Counted from the stretch's first letter, positions 44,717 to 54,059 are shown. The stretch is 64,000 nucleotides of DNA from Pseudofrankia saprophytica (GCF_000235425.2 NZ_KI912266.1:1071886-1135885), one strand, 5' to 3'. Made by a program: numbers and translations. Notes: generated by a model from the letters alone, not told the origin.

Positions 44717-45511
44717 GTGCCAGTGCTGACCCACGACCAGGTCCAGCGGTTCATAGCCGACGGCTTCGTCCACCTGCCTGGGGCGTTCCCGCGGCCGGTG
44801 GCGGACGAGGGCCGTGAAACCCTCTGGCGGATGACCGGTCTCGATCGCACCGACCCGGCGACCTGGACCCGACCTGTCGTGCGTATCCAGGGTTCCGCGG
44901 CGGAACCGTTCCGGCAGGCCGTCAGCACCGCCCGGCTGCGCGGCGCGTGGGACCAGCTTGTCGGTCCCGGACGGTGGCTGCCCCGCGACGGACTGGGCAC
45001 CTTCCCGATCCGATTCCCCCACTCAGACGACCCCGGCGACGCGGGGTGGCACATGGATGGCAGCTACCTGCCCGACGGCGAGTCCTCGTTCTGGCTGAAC
45101 CTGCGGTCACGCGATCGGGCGTTGCTGATGCTGTTCCTGTTTTCCGATGTCGGTCCTGACGACGCGCCCACCCGGATCAAGGTTGGTTCGCACCTCGACG
45201 TGCCGCCGTTCCTGGAGCCGGCCGGGGACGCCGGCCGCAACGTCTTTGAGCTGTGTGAAGAGCTGGGCGCCGCCGGGAAGCTCGACCCATCGGACCGGCC
45301 GCTGGCCCTGGCCACCGGCGAGGCCGGCGACGTCTACCTGTGCCACCCGTTCCTCATCCACGCGGCCCAGCCCCACCGCGGCACGGTTCCACGTTTCCTC
45401 GCCCAACCGCCGCTGCCCCCGGCCGGGCTCCTCGAGCTTGACCGCCCCGACGGGGCCCACTCCGCGGTCGAGATCGCGGTCCGCCGAGCGCTGGGGCGAT
45501 CCGACCCGTGA
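44717..45511 (+). CDS. Phytanoyl-CoA dioxygenase (PhyH) family protein
   Basis: 264 residues from GTG 44717. Fe(II)/2-oxoglutarate oxygenase fold: FIADGFVHLPGAFPRPVADE, iron ligands in WHMDGSYLP (HxD) and in the distal LCHPFLIHAAQPHRG (His), and Arg in RGTVPRF for 2-oxoglutarate. Substrate unknown. The stop overlaps the GNAT start (GTGA), so the two are co-translated. Confidence 0.87.
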   Translation: MPVLTHDQVQRFIADGFVHLPGAFPRPVADEGRETLWRMTGLDRTDPATWTRPVVRIQGSAAEPFRQAVSTARLRGAWDQLVGPGRWLPRDGLGTFPIRFPHSDDPGDAGWHMDGSYLPDGESSFWLNLRSRDRALLMLFLFSDVGPDDAPTRIKVGSHLDVPPFLEPAGDAGRNVFELCEELGAAGKLDPSDRPLALATGEAGDVYLCHPFLIHAAQPHRGTVPRFLAQPPLPPAGLLELDRPDGAHSAVEIAVRRALGRSDP

Positions 45512-46044
45512 CGACGACCACGGACCTCATGACCGAACGCCTGGTACTGCGTCTCTGGAGCGCCGAGGAGAGGACGGCCGTGCTCGCGGTCGCCGCCGCT
45601 GACGACGACGATGACCATGACGATGACGACGGTGTCCCCGCGGGCCGGCCAGCGCACTGGGCCGACGACTTCCCGGATGAGGGCGACCGGATCATTGCCG
45701 ACGGGCTCGGGCGGTACCCCGACTGGATGGGCCCCTTCGGTCACCGTCAGGTCATCGAACAGGACAGCGGCCTGGTCATCGGCGGAATCGGGCTCTTCTG
45801 GCCGCCGACCGACGGCCGGGTCGAGATCGGCTACGGCATCGTGCCGTCCCGCCAAGGCCGTGGTTACGCCACCGAGGCGGTCATCGCGCTGACGGAATTC
45901 GCCTTCACACTTCCCAGCGTGCGGACCGTGTTCGCCAACGTAGAACGGCCAAACCCCGCCTCGATCCGCGTCCTGGTCAAGTCCGGCTTCCGTCACCACC
46001 ACACCGAGGGCGACACGGTCCGCTTCCACCGCGGCCGCCCGTAA
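45508..46044 (+). CDS. GNAT family N-acetyltransferase
   Basis: 178 residues from GTG 45508. RimJ/RimL-like: MTERLVLRLWSAEERTAVLA, acetyl-CoA loop VPSRQGRGYATEAVIALTEF, and VERPNPASIRVLVKSGFRHH. An acidic run ADDDDDHDDDDG (about residues 31-42) is encoded by GAC/GAT triplets and looks like a microsatellite insertion. Coupled to the PhyH gene. Confidence 0.9.
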   Translation: MTTTTDLMTERLVLRLWSAEERTAVLAVAAADDDDDHDDDDGVPAGRPAHWADDFPDEGDRIIADGLGRYPDWMGPFGHRQVIEQDSGLVIGGIGLFWPPTDGRVEIGYGIVPSRQGRGYATEAVIALTEFAFTLPSVRTVFANVERPNPASIRVLVKSGFRHHHTEGDTVRFHRGRP

Positions 46045-46119
46045 AGCCGCCGGGCTCGACACGCCCGTCAGTCGGCCGTCCTCGCCGAACCGGCCGACAG
46101 ACGGATGGGAGAGCGCCGC

Positions 46120-46629
46120 TCAGTCCGAGAGCAGTTCCCGGCGGGCGGCGAGCTCGTCGAACAGTGCGGCGTCCTTGTCCGGCAGTGCGGCGTCCGCGTC
46201 CGGCGCGGCGGAGCCGAGCCCAAGGCACATGTTGGCTTCTTCGGTGATGACGAGGTACTCACGGACAGCCCAGACGCGGCCGGCGTCGTGCCGAGCACAG
46301 TCGATCCGGGCACCTGAACGGCGGGCGACCGCGGTCTCCTCGATCCGGAAGTCCACGAAGCCGGCGCCGGTCAACGACTCCCGGATCGACTCCGCGGGCT
46401 CCAGCGCGGAGCGCCGCCGGAAGACTGGGTTGCGGAAGACAATCACGGTATGCCGGCGGTCGCCCGGCTCCGCGAAGCGCGCCGGCTCCCATGGGCTGTT
46501 CTTCAGGTTCGGCGGCCGTTCCTCCCAGCTTTCGGGAATCGACAGGAAATAGCCGAACTCGGGCTTGACGACCTGACGCCACCCGATCTCGGGGCTCGCT
46601 GGTCCCTCGGGAATGACTGACTCGGACAT
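46120..46629 (-). CDS. Hypothetical protein
   Basis: 169 residues from ATG 46629. Contains KPEFGYFLSIPESWEERPPN and HTVIVFRNPVFRRRSALEPA, then a C-terminal acidic tail. The IPESWEE opening resembles small lipoprotein/PsbP-like stress domains but no signal peptide is present. Unknown role; convergent with the GNAT gene. Confidence 0.65.
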   Translation of the reverse strand: MSESVIPEGPASPEIGWRQVVKPEFGYFLSIPESWEERPPNLKNSPWEPARFAEPGDRRHTVIVFRNPVFRRRSALEPAESIRESLTGAGFVDFRIEETAVARRSGARIDCARHDAGRVWAVREYLVITEEANMCLGLGSAAPDADAALPDKDAALFDELAARRELLSD

Positions 46630-47266
46630 CACCGCCGTCGACAGCCCGAGACCCACACCCGTGGACTCGTCCGTGTCACCCGCCTAGGCGCTGACCACGA
46701 ATGGCCGTCCCGCGTGGTCTGGACCGTGGCATGCGGGCGTGCCCATGGGCACTCCCATCCGACACGCTTCCGTTGTCCTCTGGGGATCTGTGTCATTTGG
46801 GCGTGCCTATGGAGGGGTTCATCTGCCACGATTCGCAGTTGCCGGAGCTGTCCGGCGGGAGGGCACCGCTGTGCGGGCCGCGTCGGGGGTAGCCCGGGAC
46901 ACCGGCGGCCGGATGCAGCGCCGCCAGGGCCGACTCAGCCGCACACGCCCGACTACTGTCGGCTACCACGCTCGGTGCGGCGCTCGCGTGGTGCCTGGGG
47001 ATCGCGGTGCTGGTGTGGATGTCTGCCGAAGCCTGGCACCAGGTGGGCAGGCTCGGCGTTGCTGCTTCCGGGTGCCGCTGCGGCGTCGTTCGCTCAGGTG
47101 ACCGCCGAGCACGTGTCGCCGTCGTCGCAGATTCGGCCCTATCACGGCATCGGCGACACGTTGGCGACGATCAAGGCTGGTCCACGGCCGGGGCGAACGA
47201 CTGCGGACACGGCACGAGCCGCCCCGCGAAGACTTGCGGGCCTTCGTGCGGACCAGCCGGCAAAGG
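46630..47266. other. Region without a convincing gene
   Basis: Several plus-strand frames are open, one with a hydrophobic piece (LGAALAWCLGIAVLVWMSAE, about 46972-47031) but without a start or continuation. Possibly a decayed membrane-protein gene. Nothing else recognised. Confidence 0.4.
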
Positions 47267-47863
47267 TCATGGGGCCGTGTAGTCGGTGTCGTCGCGACAG
47301 GCCTCGTAGTCCTCGGCGCTAAGATAGTGACACCAGGGCAGCTGCGAGTCCGGAAAGCGCAGTCGGCTGGAGCCCTTCCAGGTTGCCACTTCAACATGCG
47401 TCTTGCCGGCCTCAAGGTCGCGAACGGCCTCCAACGCGGGAATCAAGTCGCTGTCTCGGCTGAAGAGGATCCCTACGTCGTAGTCGTCGGTGCATGCCAA
47501 CCGCACGAAATCCACGGCCAGCGCGACGTCGATTCCTTTCTCCTGCGCAGGGTCTACCGGCCATCCCTTCGGGTACCGAAGCTGTCGGCGAATGACGGTC
47601 ACCCGCGGATCACGACCCCAGTGACTCGCCTGACGGTCACCGGCTCGTGCTGCGCCGGGCTGGTGATCGGGGCTTGGACGGCCTCGGTACACCCGGATGG
47701 CCGTAAGATCGCCCTTGAACTTCCGTCTGGCGGCTATTCGCTCAGCGAGCCGTACCGGATCGACATGACCGTGCCAAGGCACTACGTCCGCAGCCAGGAA
47801 GACTTTTCGCGCGGAAGAATGCACGTTCTGGTAGTCGATGAAGATCGCAATACGTGGGGTCAT
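47267..47863 (-). CDS. NYN domain (PIN-like/LabA-type) nuclease, intact paralogue
   Basis: 198 residues from ATG 47863. Metal-binding acidic sites: IAIFIDYQNVHSSARKVFLA (Asp10), KGIDVALAVDFVRLACTDDY, and VGILFSRDSDLIPALEAV. C-terminal STRLRFPDSQLPWCHYL-type end (SRLRFPDSQLPWCHYLSAED). Likely acts on RNA. The broken gene at 32573-33167 is a close paralogue; both follow near-identical terminators. Confidence 0.9.
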   Translation of the reverse strand: MTPRIAIFIDYQNVHSSARKVFLAADVVPWHGHVDPVRLAERIAARRKFKGDLTAIRVYRGRPSPDHQPGAARAGDRQASHWGRDPRVTVIRRQLRYPKGWPVDPAQEKGIDVALAVDFVRLACTDDYDVGILFSRDSDLIPALEAVRDLEAGKTHVEVATWKGSSRLRFPDSQLPWCHYLSAEDYEACRDDTDYTAP

Positions 47864-48000
47864 GACGCCTCGATAGAGAACGGCGTCGGAACGGAGCCAG
47901 CCCGGAACCTGCCGGTTCGAGTTGATCAGATTGGGTTCTTAGAACCGTAGCCGATGGGAAACAATGCGTCAAACCCGAATATACGGAAGTCTCTCCAAAG

Positions 48001-48035
48001 AAAAAAGCCCCGCCAGTCCCGTAGGACGGCGGGGA
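48001..48035 (-). terminator. Rho-independent terminator of the membrane-protein gene
   Basis: Minus strand CCCCGCC...GGCGGGG stem followed by six T. Near the loop it shares AGCCCCGCCAGT (plus sense) with the terminator at 33184-33221, which precedes the other NYN gene. Confidence 0.85.
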
Positions 48036-48073
48036 GGAAGTGATTTTCACGATAGGCCCCCTCGGGGTACCTG

Positions 48074-48814
48074 TCAAACAGGGGTGCCACGTGCTTGGTC
48101 TCGAGAGGTGGGCTCCCGGGGCGGGGCAGCCGGTGACCGCGTGCGGCCGCCATCAAGATATGGCGAGGATGCCGGGCCAGGGCCAGGGACGAGGACGCGT
48201 GCGGTGAGGTAGGCGGAGGCGGCCGCGATGAGGGCGGCGTCCAGGTAGTGGCAGGCCATGGCACCGAGGTAACTGGGGCCACCCCAGGCGTTGGCGGTGA
48301 AGTTCGGGTCGAGACCCCCGAGGACCTGGATGCCGGCGCGGAACAGGCTGTAGGCCAGCGGAATCGCCACGACCCCAGCCGTGACCAGCCGGGCGAGGCC
48401 ACCCGGCGAGCGCCGTGCGCCCCGCAGCGTCCGCCGGATCCGCCGGCCGGCCGGCTTGCCGAGCGGAGCCAGCAGGAGTAGCTCGACGGGCTGGTCCCGA
48501 ACATCCGACGGCGCCCCGCCGGCCACACGGACCCGGTGCCGGTATCGACGGTGCTGACGACGTCGTAGCCGGATCCGCGCCATCGCCAGCAGTGCGATGG
48601 CCACGAGGAACAGCGCGAGATGCGGCCACCACGCGGCGGTGCCGGGCTGCTGGACATCCCGGACCGGCGATCGCCGCAGGTAGATCATGCCACCCGCGGC
48701 GACCCCGGCCGCGAACAGAAGCGCGAACACCAAGGTCAGCGGTGGCGAAAGCTCGGCGGCGACCCTGCTCAGGCGGCGAACAGGCTGGGGAAAGACGATC
48801 TTACGTCGAGGCAT
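48074..48814 (-). CDS. Membrane protein of unknown function
   Basis: 246 residues from ATG 48814 (MPRRKIVFPQPVRRLSRVAA). Four hydrophobic segments, e.g. LTLVFALLFAAGVAAGGMIY, LALFLVAIALLAMARI and VTAGVVAIPLAYSLFRAGIQ, separated by basic loops; acidic residues are few. The final residues are Pro/Gly-rich. No family recognised; an overlapping frame at 47926-48657 is shadow. Confidence 0.62.
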   Translation of the reverse strand: MPRRKIVFPQPVRRLSRVAAELSPPLTLVFALLFAAGVAAGGMIYLRRSPVRDVQQPGTAAWWPHLALFLVAIALLAMARIRLRRRQHRRYRHRVRVAGGAPSDVRDQPVELLLLAPLGKPAGRRIRRTLRGARRSPGGLARLVTAGVVAIPLAYSLFRAGIQVLGGLDPNFTANAWGGPSYLGAMACHYLDAALIAAASAYLTARVLVPGPGPASSPYLDGGRTRSPAAPPREPTSRDQARGTPV

Positions 48815-48978
48815 GTGACCAACCTCGTCCGACGGTCACCGGATGTCGTCAGACCTGCGGCCCCGACTTCGGTGGCACCGTGGCGGGACCCGCCGCCGGG
48901 GCTCCCCCTCGGGTAGGAGCGCGGCCATCCTCCCAAGGATGGACGGCAGGGCCCGGTCGGACGACCACACTTGAGGAC

Positions 48979-50490
48979 ATGCCGACGTCAGCGGCCAGCG
49001 CGCAACCACCAGCCCTCGCGACGCCACCATCGCTACAGGCGCTACAGGCGCTACAGGCGCCGACGAGGACGACGCCGCCGTGGTTCGACCGCGTCTGGCT
49101 CGGGCTCGGGCGTCGTTGGCCGTCCGCGGGCACCCGGCCAAGATGGGCCCTCGTCGCCGACCTCGCCGTCGCCGCCGGTTCGTTCGCTGCGTTCACCCTG
49201 CCGGAACTGGTGACCGCCTGGGTATCGGCCGATGGCCGCGGCGCCGGATACGGATCGCCGGCGGCGGTTGCCCTATGCGGAGCACTGGCCGTCGTACCGC
49301 TCATGGCACGACGGCGCTGGCCGATCGCGGCCTTGGCGGGCGTCGCCGCGGTGCTGTGCGCCACGTCGCTCGTCGGGGTCCGTTTCACGCCGTTCGTCAG
49401 CAATGCCGGGCCCGCGCTCGCCATCGCCGTCGTGGCCGTCGCGAGCCGTCGTTCCCGCCGGACGTCCCTGGCCGGTTGCGCCGCGGCCGCCGTCGCGACC
49501 AGCGTCGCCGGGCTTGTGGGACTGTGGCTGCATCCGGAGCAGGACCAGGACGCGGTGCAGCTCGCGCTCGTCGCGGTTGGCTGGCTGGTCGGTGACGCGC
49601 TGCGTACCCGCCGCGAGTACCGCCAGGGGCTCGACCTCGCGCTCCTGCGGCAGCGGGCGGAGCAGGAGCAGCGGGTGCGGGCGGAGGAGCGGCTCCGCCT
49701 GTCCCGCGACGTGCACGACATCGTCTCGCACACCCTTAGCATGATCACGATTCGAGCCGGCGTGGCGCGGCTCCTACTGCCCGAAGGGCCGGACCAGACC
49801 GCGCGGGCGACCGAGGCACGGGAGGCGCTCGCGGTGATCGAGACGGCCAGTCGGTCGGCGCTCGACGAACTGCGGCGAATCCTGCGACAGACCCGGACCG
49901 CCAGGTCGGACGAGACGGTGGCCGCGCCGACGCTGGCGGACCTGGGGACGCTCGTCGAGACGGCCCGTGGCCAGGGCCTGCACGTGACCTTCCATGTCCT
50001 CGATCCGGAGCGTACGGCGGGCACGGCGGACGCGAAAGGCGCGGAAGGCGCCGGCGCGAAAGGCGCGGGCGTGAAAGGCGCGGGCGTGAAAGGCGCGGGC
50101 GTGAAAGGCGCGGGCGTGAAAGGCGCGGGCGTGAAAGGCGCGGGCGTGAAAGGCGCGGGCGCGGAGACCGGCGAGGAGCCGGGACGGGCGAGATACCCGC
50201 TGGTCCTCGAGACCTCCGCCTACCGCATCGTCCAGGAGGCGCTGACGAACGTGGCGCGGCACGCGGCGGCGGAACACGCCCAGGTCGAGATAGATCATCG
50301 CCGCGGCGAACTGGTCGTCAGCGTCGTCGACGATGGCCGTGGGTACCACCCCGGCGCCGCACCCGGCATCGGCCTCGCCGGAATGCGCGAACGGGCCGAG
50401 CTCTTTGGCGGCACACTCGACGCCGGCCCGCGCCCTGGCGGTGGATTCGCCGTCGTCGTTCGCTTTCCGGTGGCCTCTCGTGAGCAGTGA
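48979..50490 (+). CDS. Sensor histidine kinase (HisKA_3) with internal KGAGV repeat
   Basis: 503 residues from ATG 48979 (TTGAGGACATG). Four or five membrane segments at about 55-210, phospho-acceptor RLSRDVHDIVSHTLSMITIR, N box VQEALTNVARHAA and G boxes VVDDGRGYHPG and GIGLAGMRERAELFGG. Between the dimerisation and ATPase domains is a 15-bp tandem array encoding KGAGV (50059-50163). It overlaps the response regulator by 11 bp. A repeated LQALQALQA also lies near the N-terminus (9-bp repeats at about 49036-49060). Confidence 0.93.
   Translation: MPTSAASAQPPALATPPSLQALQALQAPTRTTPPWFDRVWLGLGRRWPSAGTRPRWALVADLAVAAGSFAAFTLPELVTAWVSADGRGAGYGSPAAVALCGALAVVPLMARRRWPIAALAGVAAVLCATSLVGVRFTPFVSNAGPALAIAVVAVASRRSRRTSLAGCAAAAVATSVAGLVGLWLHPEQDQDAVQLALVAVGWLVGDALRTRREYRQGLDLALLRQRAEQEQRVRAEERLRLSRDVHDIVSHTLSMITIRAGVARLLLPEGPDQTARATEAREALAVIETASRSALDELRRILRQTRTARSDETVAAPTLADLGTLVETARGQGLHVTFHVLDPERTAGTADAKGAEGAGAKGAGVKGAGVKGAGVKGAGVKGAGVKGAGVKGAGAETGEEPGRARYPLVLETSAYRIVQEALTNVARHAAAEHAQVEIDHRRGELVVSVVDDGRGYHPGAAPGIGLAGMRERAELFGGTLDAGPRPGGGFAVVVRFPVASREQ
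50059..50163. repeat. Seven-unit 15-bp in-frame tandem repeat
   Basis: Seven perfect or near-perfect units of AAAGGCGCGGGCGTG (the last ends GCG), encoding KGAGV x6 then KGAGA, inside the kinase gene. Length can change by slippage without shifting the frame. Confidence 0.97.
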
Positions 50491-51268
50491 CCGCGTACCG
50501 GCCGGCCGGCCCATCCGGGTGCTGATCGCGGATGACGAGGCGCTGGTCCGGGCCGGGTTCCGCCTGCTCGTCGACGCGACGCCTGACCTGACCGTCGTCG
50601 CGGAGGCGGGCGACGGCGTCGCGGCGGTTCGCGCGTGTCGCCGGCTGCGGCCGGACGTGGTGCTGATGGACATCCGGATGCCGGTCATGGATGGCCTGGA
50701 GGCAACCCGGGTGATCGCCGCCGACACGGCAACCGCCGCGGCTCCCTCGCGCAGCGTCGCGGTTCCGGCCGGGACCACGACGCAGGACACGGGAGCCGTC
50801 GAGCAGGTAGACAGGCCTCGGATCCTCATCGTGACGACGTTCGATGACGACGAGTATGTCTTCGGCGCGCTAAGAGCAGGCGCCGCCGGATTCATCTTGA
50901 AGGACACCCAACCCGAGAATCTGGTGGCCGCGATCAGGACGGTCGCGGCCGGGGACTCGCTCCTCGCGCCCGGCATCACTCGGCGGCTGATCGCCGAGTT
51001 CGTCCGCCGACCCGGACCGACGGCGGGGCGTGACCCCGACCCCGCCGGGCTGCTGCCGACGCTGACCGAACGGGAGCGTGCGGTGCTCTTCCACGTCGCG
51101 AGCGGATACTCCAACGCGGAGATCGCCCAGGCGCTCTACGTCGGCACGTCCACGGTGAAGACCCACATCGGCCACCTGCTGACGAAGCTCGCCGTCCGCG
51201 ACCGGGTCCAGCTTGTCATCGCCGCCTATGAGTCCGGCCTCATCACGCCGGGCAAGCCGATCGGGTGA
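50480..51268 (+). CDS. LuxR/NarL-family response regulator
   Basis: 262 residues from GTG 50480, overlapping the kinase gene by 11 bp. Receiver: RVLIADDEALVRAGFRLLVD, phospho-acceptor in DVVLMDIRMPVMDG, an unusual ~25-residue Thr/Ala-rich loop before RILIVTTFDDDEY, Lys in FILKDTQP. Output: LTERERAVLFHVASGYSNAE and STVKTHIGHLLTKLAV. The long loop is family-atypical. Confidence 0.93.
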   Translation: MSSDRVPAGRPIRVLIADDEALVRAGFRLLVDATPDLTVVAEAGDGVAAVRACRRLRPDVVLMDIRMPVMDGLEATRVIAADTATAAAPSRSVAVPAGTTTQDTGAVEQVDRPRILIVTTFDDDEYVFGALRAGAAGFILKDTQPENLVAAIRTVAAGDSLLAPGITRRLIAEFVRRPGPTAGRDPDPAGLLPTLTERERAVLFHVASGYSNAEIAQALYVGTSTVKTHIGHLLTKLAVRDRVQLVIAAYESGLITPGKPIG

Positions 51269-51305
51269 ACGCCGACCACCGGGTGACGGCCGCCCATCGT
51301 GCCGG

Positions 51306-51581
51306 TCAGGACGCCCAGGCGTGGGTGCGCAGCGGGACGACCCGAGGGTGACGCTCCTCGATGCAGTAGCCGTACTCGACCCGGCGGCGCCAGACCGTGA
51401 GCCGGCAGCTGCCGCCCTCGACCGTCCAGGTACGCCGGCCGGCGCGGTCCTCGATCTGCACCGGCTGCGGAGTCAGTGGCTCGGTCGAGCGTCGGTGAGC
51501 CCAGACGTGCGCGGCCTCCCAGTCCGGGAAACTGCCGACCAGTTCGCCGTCTCCGTCGAACACCAGGTAAGGGCGGGTCAT
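51306..51581 (-). CDS. Small hypothetical protein (91 aa)
   Basis: ATG 51581. Begins MTRPYLVFDGDGELVGSFPD, then WEAAHVWAHRR, and ends GYCIEERHPRVVPLRTHAWAS. No signal or membrane segment. It resembles the small protein at 51806-52111 in having an aliphatic strand followed by an Ala/His-rich helix (AAHVWAHRR versus AAAYAAEHQ). Function unknown. Confidence 0.6.
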   Translation of the reverse strand: MTRPYLVFDGDGELVGSFPDWEAAHVWAHRRSTEPLTPQPVQIEDRAGRRTWTVEGGSCRLTVWRRRVEYGYCIEERHPRVVPLRTHAWAS

Positions 51582-51805
51582 CGTCGTCACGCCTTTCGGG
51601 ATGGCGGTGCTGGCCTGAGGTGTCACCCGGGCGCGGCCACCGTCGCTGGAGCCCGCGAACCCCGACGAGCAGGGGGAACCCGAGAACTCCAGGTACGGAC
51701 AGCCGTCGACCGCCACGTTGCGGTCAGCGCCCGGACGCAAGGACCAGCACCGGAAATGGACACGGCCGGCGGCGCCCGCCGGCCGTACGTCAGAGCCAGG
51801 TGATG

Positions 51806-52111
51806 TCAGGTCAGTGGTACGCCGGTCGGGGTGAGAAATGACAGCGGCGCGACCAGGTAGTCCGGCAGTTGGTGCTCGGCCGCATACGCCGCCGCCTGCA
51901 GCGGAGTGTCGAACGCGAGGACCACCCGACGCGCCTGCCACGGCCCGCCCTCGAAGACGATCACTCCGAATCGGTCGGACGAGTCCTGGCCCGTCACCGC
52001 CTCCATCGGGAGCTGCTGGTCGCTGGGCGCGGTGGCGGACCGCCCGATGGGCCTGGGGCGGATCCGACGGGTGAAGGTGCCACAGGTCCTGGCACGAAGC
52101 CGCGAGGTCAT
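51806..52111 (-). CDS. Small hypothetical protein (101 aa)
   Basis: ATG 52111. Core FGVIVFEGGPWQARRVVLAF, then TPLQAAAYAAEHQLPDYLV. Possible later start because the first 35 residues are Arg/Thr-rich. Same strand as the 91-residue gene at 51306, with which it may share a fold. Unknown role. Confidence 0.55.
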   Translation of the reverse strand: MTSRLRARTCGTFTRRIRPRPIGRSATAPSDQQLPMEAVTGQDSSDRFGVIVFEGGPWQARRVVLAFDTPLQAAAYAAEHQLPDYLVAPLSFLTPTGVPLT

Positions 52112-52956
52112 CGGTACTCCAGGAGACGTAGGACGCCGCCGCGTTGGCGGCTACGCGCCGCGCACGCCGGCGCGGGCCTCGGTGGCGCGCAGCGCCTTCT
52201 CGGCGGACGGGCTGGCGGCGTTCCTCGGCGTGGTACGCGACGCCGCCGACCTGGCCGGCTAGCCGCCTCGCGGTTGCGTTCACCGCCACGCTCCCCCCAC
52301 GCATCCATCCGCCGCCAACTTCTCACGCTGAGGCGCTTTCTTGCCACTCAAAGTGAGGACAGACCGGAAGCATGGCGCCCGCCAGACGCATATGCAAGAG
52401 CTTCTGTAAGGGTTTTGCTACGGGATGCTCAGAAGCGCTCGAGGACGGTGGCGGAGCGGTGGCCAGACGCAGCGATGAGTCAGGACTGATCGACCCAGTA
52501 CAGACGAACCCGGGACCTGCGCCGGGACAGCAGCCGACGACGGCGGGCCCCGGCCGGGCGAGGCCGTCGCCCCGGCCGACGACACCCGGACCGCCCGGCG
52601 GCCCGGCCGCCACCGGAGAGCCAGAGACCACGAGTGGACCTGGCCCGACCGGCGAGCCGGCGGCAACAGAATGGGTACAGGCAGCCACGATGCCGCCAAA
52701 GCCGAATCGACCGGCGAAACTGGGCCGGTCAAGCGCGACCGGCGCGTCGTCCGTCGCCTCGAAGACGACGACGCCGCCACGGGCCACGGCGCCAGGAACT
52801 GGGGCGCCGGCTACACCGGGACCGGCCGCGCCGGGACCGGCCGCGCCCACGAGGGCGGCCACCGGGTCAGCCACGCCGCCGGTGGTTCCAGGCTCCGCCG
52901 CGACCGAGCCCGACGAGGGCGCGCACGGGACGGTACCGACCGGAGGGAAGAGCACG
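52112..52956. other. Region upstream of the XRE regulator
   Basis: An open frame in phase with the XRE gene runs from 52372 but is Pro/Thr/Ala/Gly low-complexity and preceded by no ribosome site, while GGAGGGAAG sits just before ATG 52957. I treat it as non-coding. The AT-richer part 52325-52440 probably contains the promoter. Nothing else seen. Confidence 0.5.
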
Positions 52957-53817
52957 ATGGCGACAAGCGGCGGTCCGACGGTACGGCGCAGGCGTCTGGG
53001 CGCCGAGCTGCGGCGGCTGCGCGAGGCGGCCGGCGTCTCCGTCGAGGAGGTCTGCGACCTGCTGCGATGCTCGGTCTCGAAGGTCAGCCGGCTGGAGAAC
53101 GGGCGGGTTCCCGTCCGAACCCGCGACGTGCAGGACCTGCTGACCCTGTATGGGATACACGACGACAAGCACCGCGAAGCCCTGCTGGCACTGGCCAGGG
53201 AGTCCCGGCGACACGGCTGGTGGCACGACTACCACGACGTGGTGCCAGCCTGGTTCGAGATCTACATCGGCCTGGAGGGCGACGCCGCCTCGATCAGTGT
53301 CTACGAGTCGCAACTGGTGCACGGGCTCCTGCAGACGGCGGACTACGCCAGGCACGTCATCCGCGCGGAGGCGCCGGAAAGCCCGGACGGCGAGGTCGAC
53401 CGCATGGTCTCGCTGCGCCTGGACCGGCAGCGCCGGCTGACCGGCGACAACCCGCCACGACTGTGGGTCATCCTCGACGAGGCCGTGCTGCGCCGCACGA
53501 TCGGCGGCCCGGCAGTCATGCGCGGCCAGCTGCAATGGCTGCGCAAACAGTCCGAACTTCCCAATGTCACGGTCCAGGCGCTTCCGTTCTCAGTCGGCGC
53601 ACATGCCGGACTAGGTAGCACATTCTCTATCTTGGGGTTTCCGAACTCTAGCGACCACGATGTGGTCTATATAGAAGAGGCGGCCGGAAGCCTCTACCTC
53701 GAACGTCCTTCGGAAATTCGGCGCTATAGAGTGAAGCTCGACTACCTGATGGCCTCTGCACTGAGTCCGGAGGAGTCGATGCAGATGATTTCATCCATAG
53801 CGGAGGATATGAAGTGA
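52957..53817 (+). CDS. XRE-family helix-turn-helix regulator with DUF5753
   Basis: 286 residues from ATG 52957 (GGAGGGAAG upstream). Helix-turn-helix: GAELRRLREAAGVSVEEVCD, then LLRCSVSKVSRLENGR. The large C-terminal DUF5753 part has YESQLVHGLLQTADYARHVI, RQRRLTGDNPPRLWVILDEA and FSILGFPNSSDHDVVYIEEA. A DUF397 gene overlaps by 4 bp, the common actinobacterial regulator/antagonist pair. Confidence 0.95.
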   Translation: MATSGGPTVRRRRLGAELRRLREAAGVSVEEVCDLLRCSVSKVSRLENGRVPVRTRDVQDLLTLYGIHDDKHREALLALARESRRHGWWHDYHDVVPAWFEIYIGLEGDAASISVYESQLVHGLLQTADYARHVIRAEAPESPDGEVDRMVSLRLDRQRRLTGDNPPRLWVILDEAVLRRTIGGPAVMRGQLQWLRKQSELPNVTVQALPFSVGAHAGLGSTFSILGFPNSSDHDVVYIEEAAGSLYLERPSEIRRYRVKLDYLMASALSPEESMQMISSIAEDMK

Positions 53818-54059
53818 CCAAATACGCGAAGCCGTCGCTCACCGACGTCGACGTGGCCGAACTCAGCTGGCGCACCAGCAGCTACAGCAACGGCGCCGGC
53901 GGGATGTGCGTCGAGGTGGCCCCGCTCGCGGGCGGCATGGTGGTGCGGGACTCGAAGAACCCGGCCGGCCCGGTGCTGGCGTTCTCCGCCGCCGAGTGGG
54001 ACGCATTCCTCGCGGGCGCGCGCGACGGCGAGTTCAACCTGCGCCTGTCAGCCCGCTGA
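53814..54059 (+). CDS. DUF397 domain protein
   Basis: 81 residues from GTG 53814 (GTGA overlap). Family core: LSWRTSSYSNGAGGMCVEVA, VVRDSKNPAGPVLAFSAAEW and DAFLAGARDGEF. DUF397 proteins pair with the adjacent XRE/DUF5753 regulator and probably modulate it. Confidence 0.95.
   Translation: MTKYAKPSLTDVDVAELSWRTSSYSNGAGGMCVEVAPLAGGMVVRDSKNPAGPVLAFSAAEWDAFLAGARDGEFNLRLSAR

Noticed and set aside
43774-50163. CRISPR array
   Set aside because: The tandem repeats have no spacers and no cas genes are present.
52372-52956. N-terminal extension of the XRE regulator
   Set aside because: Pro/Thr/Ala low complexity without a ribosome site, while a strong one precedes ATG 52957.
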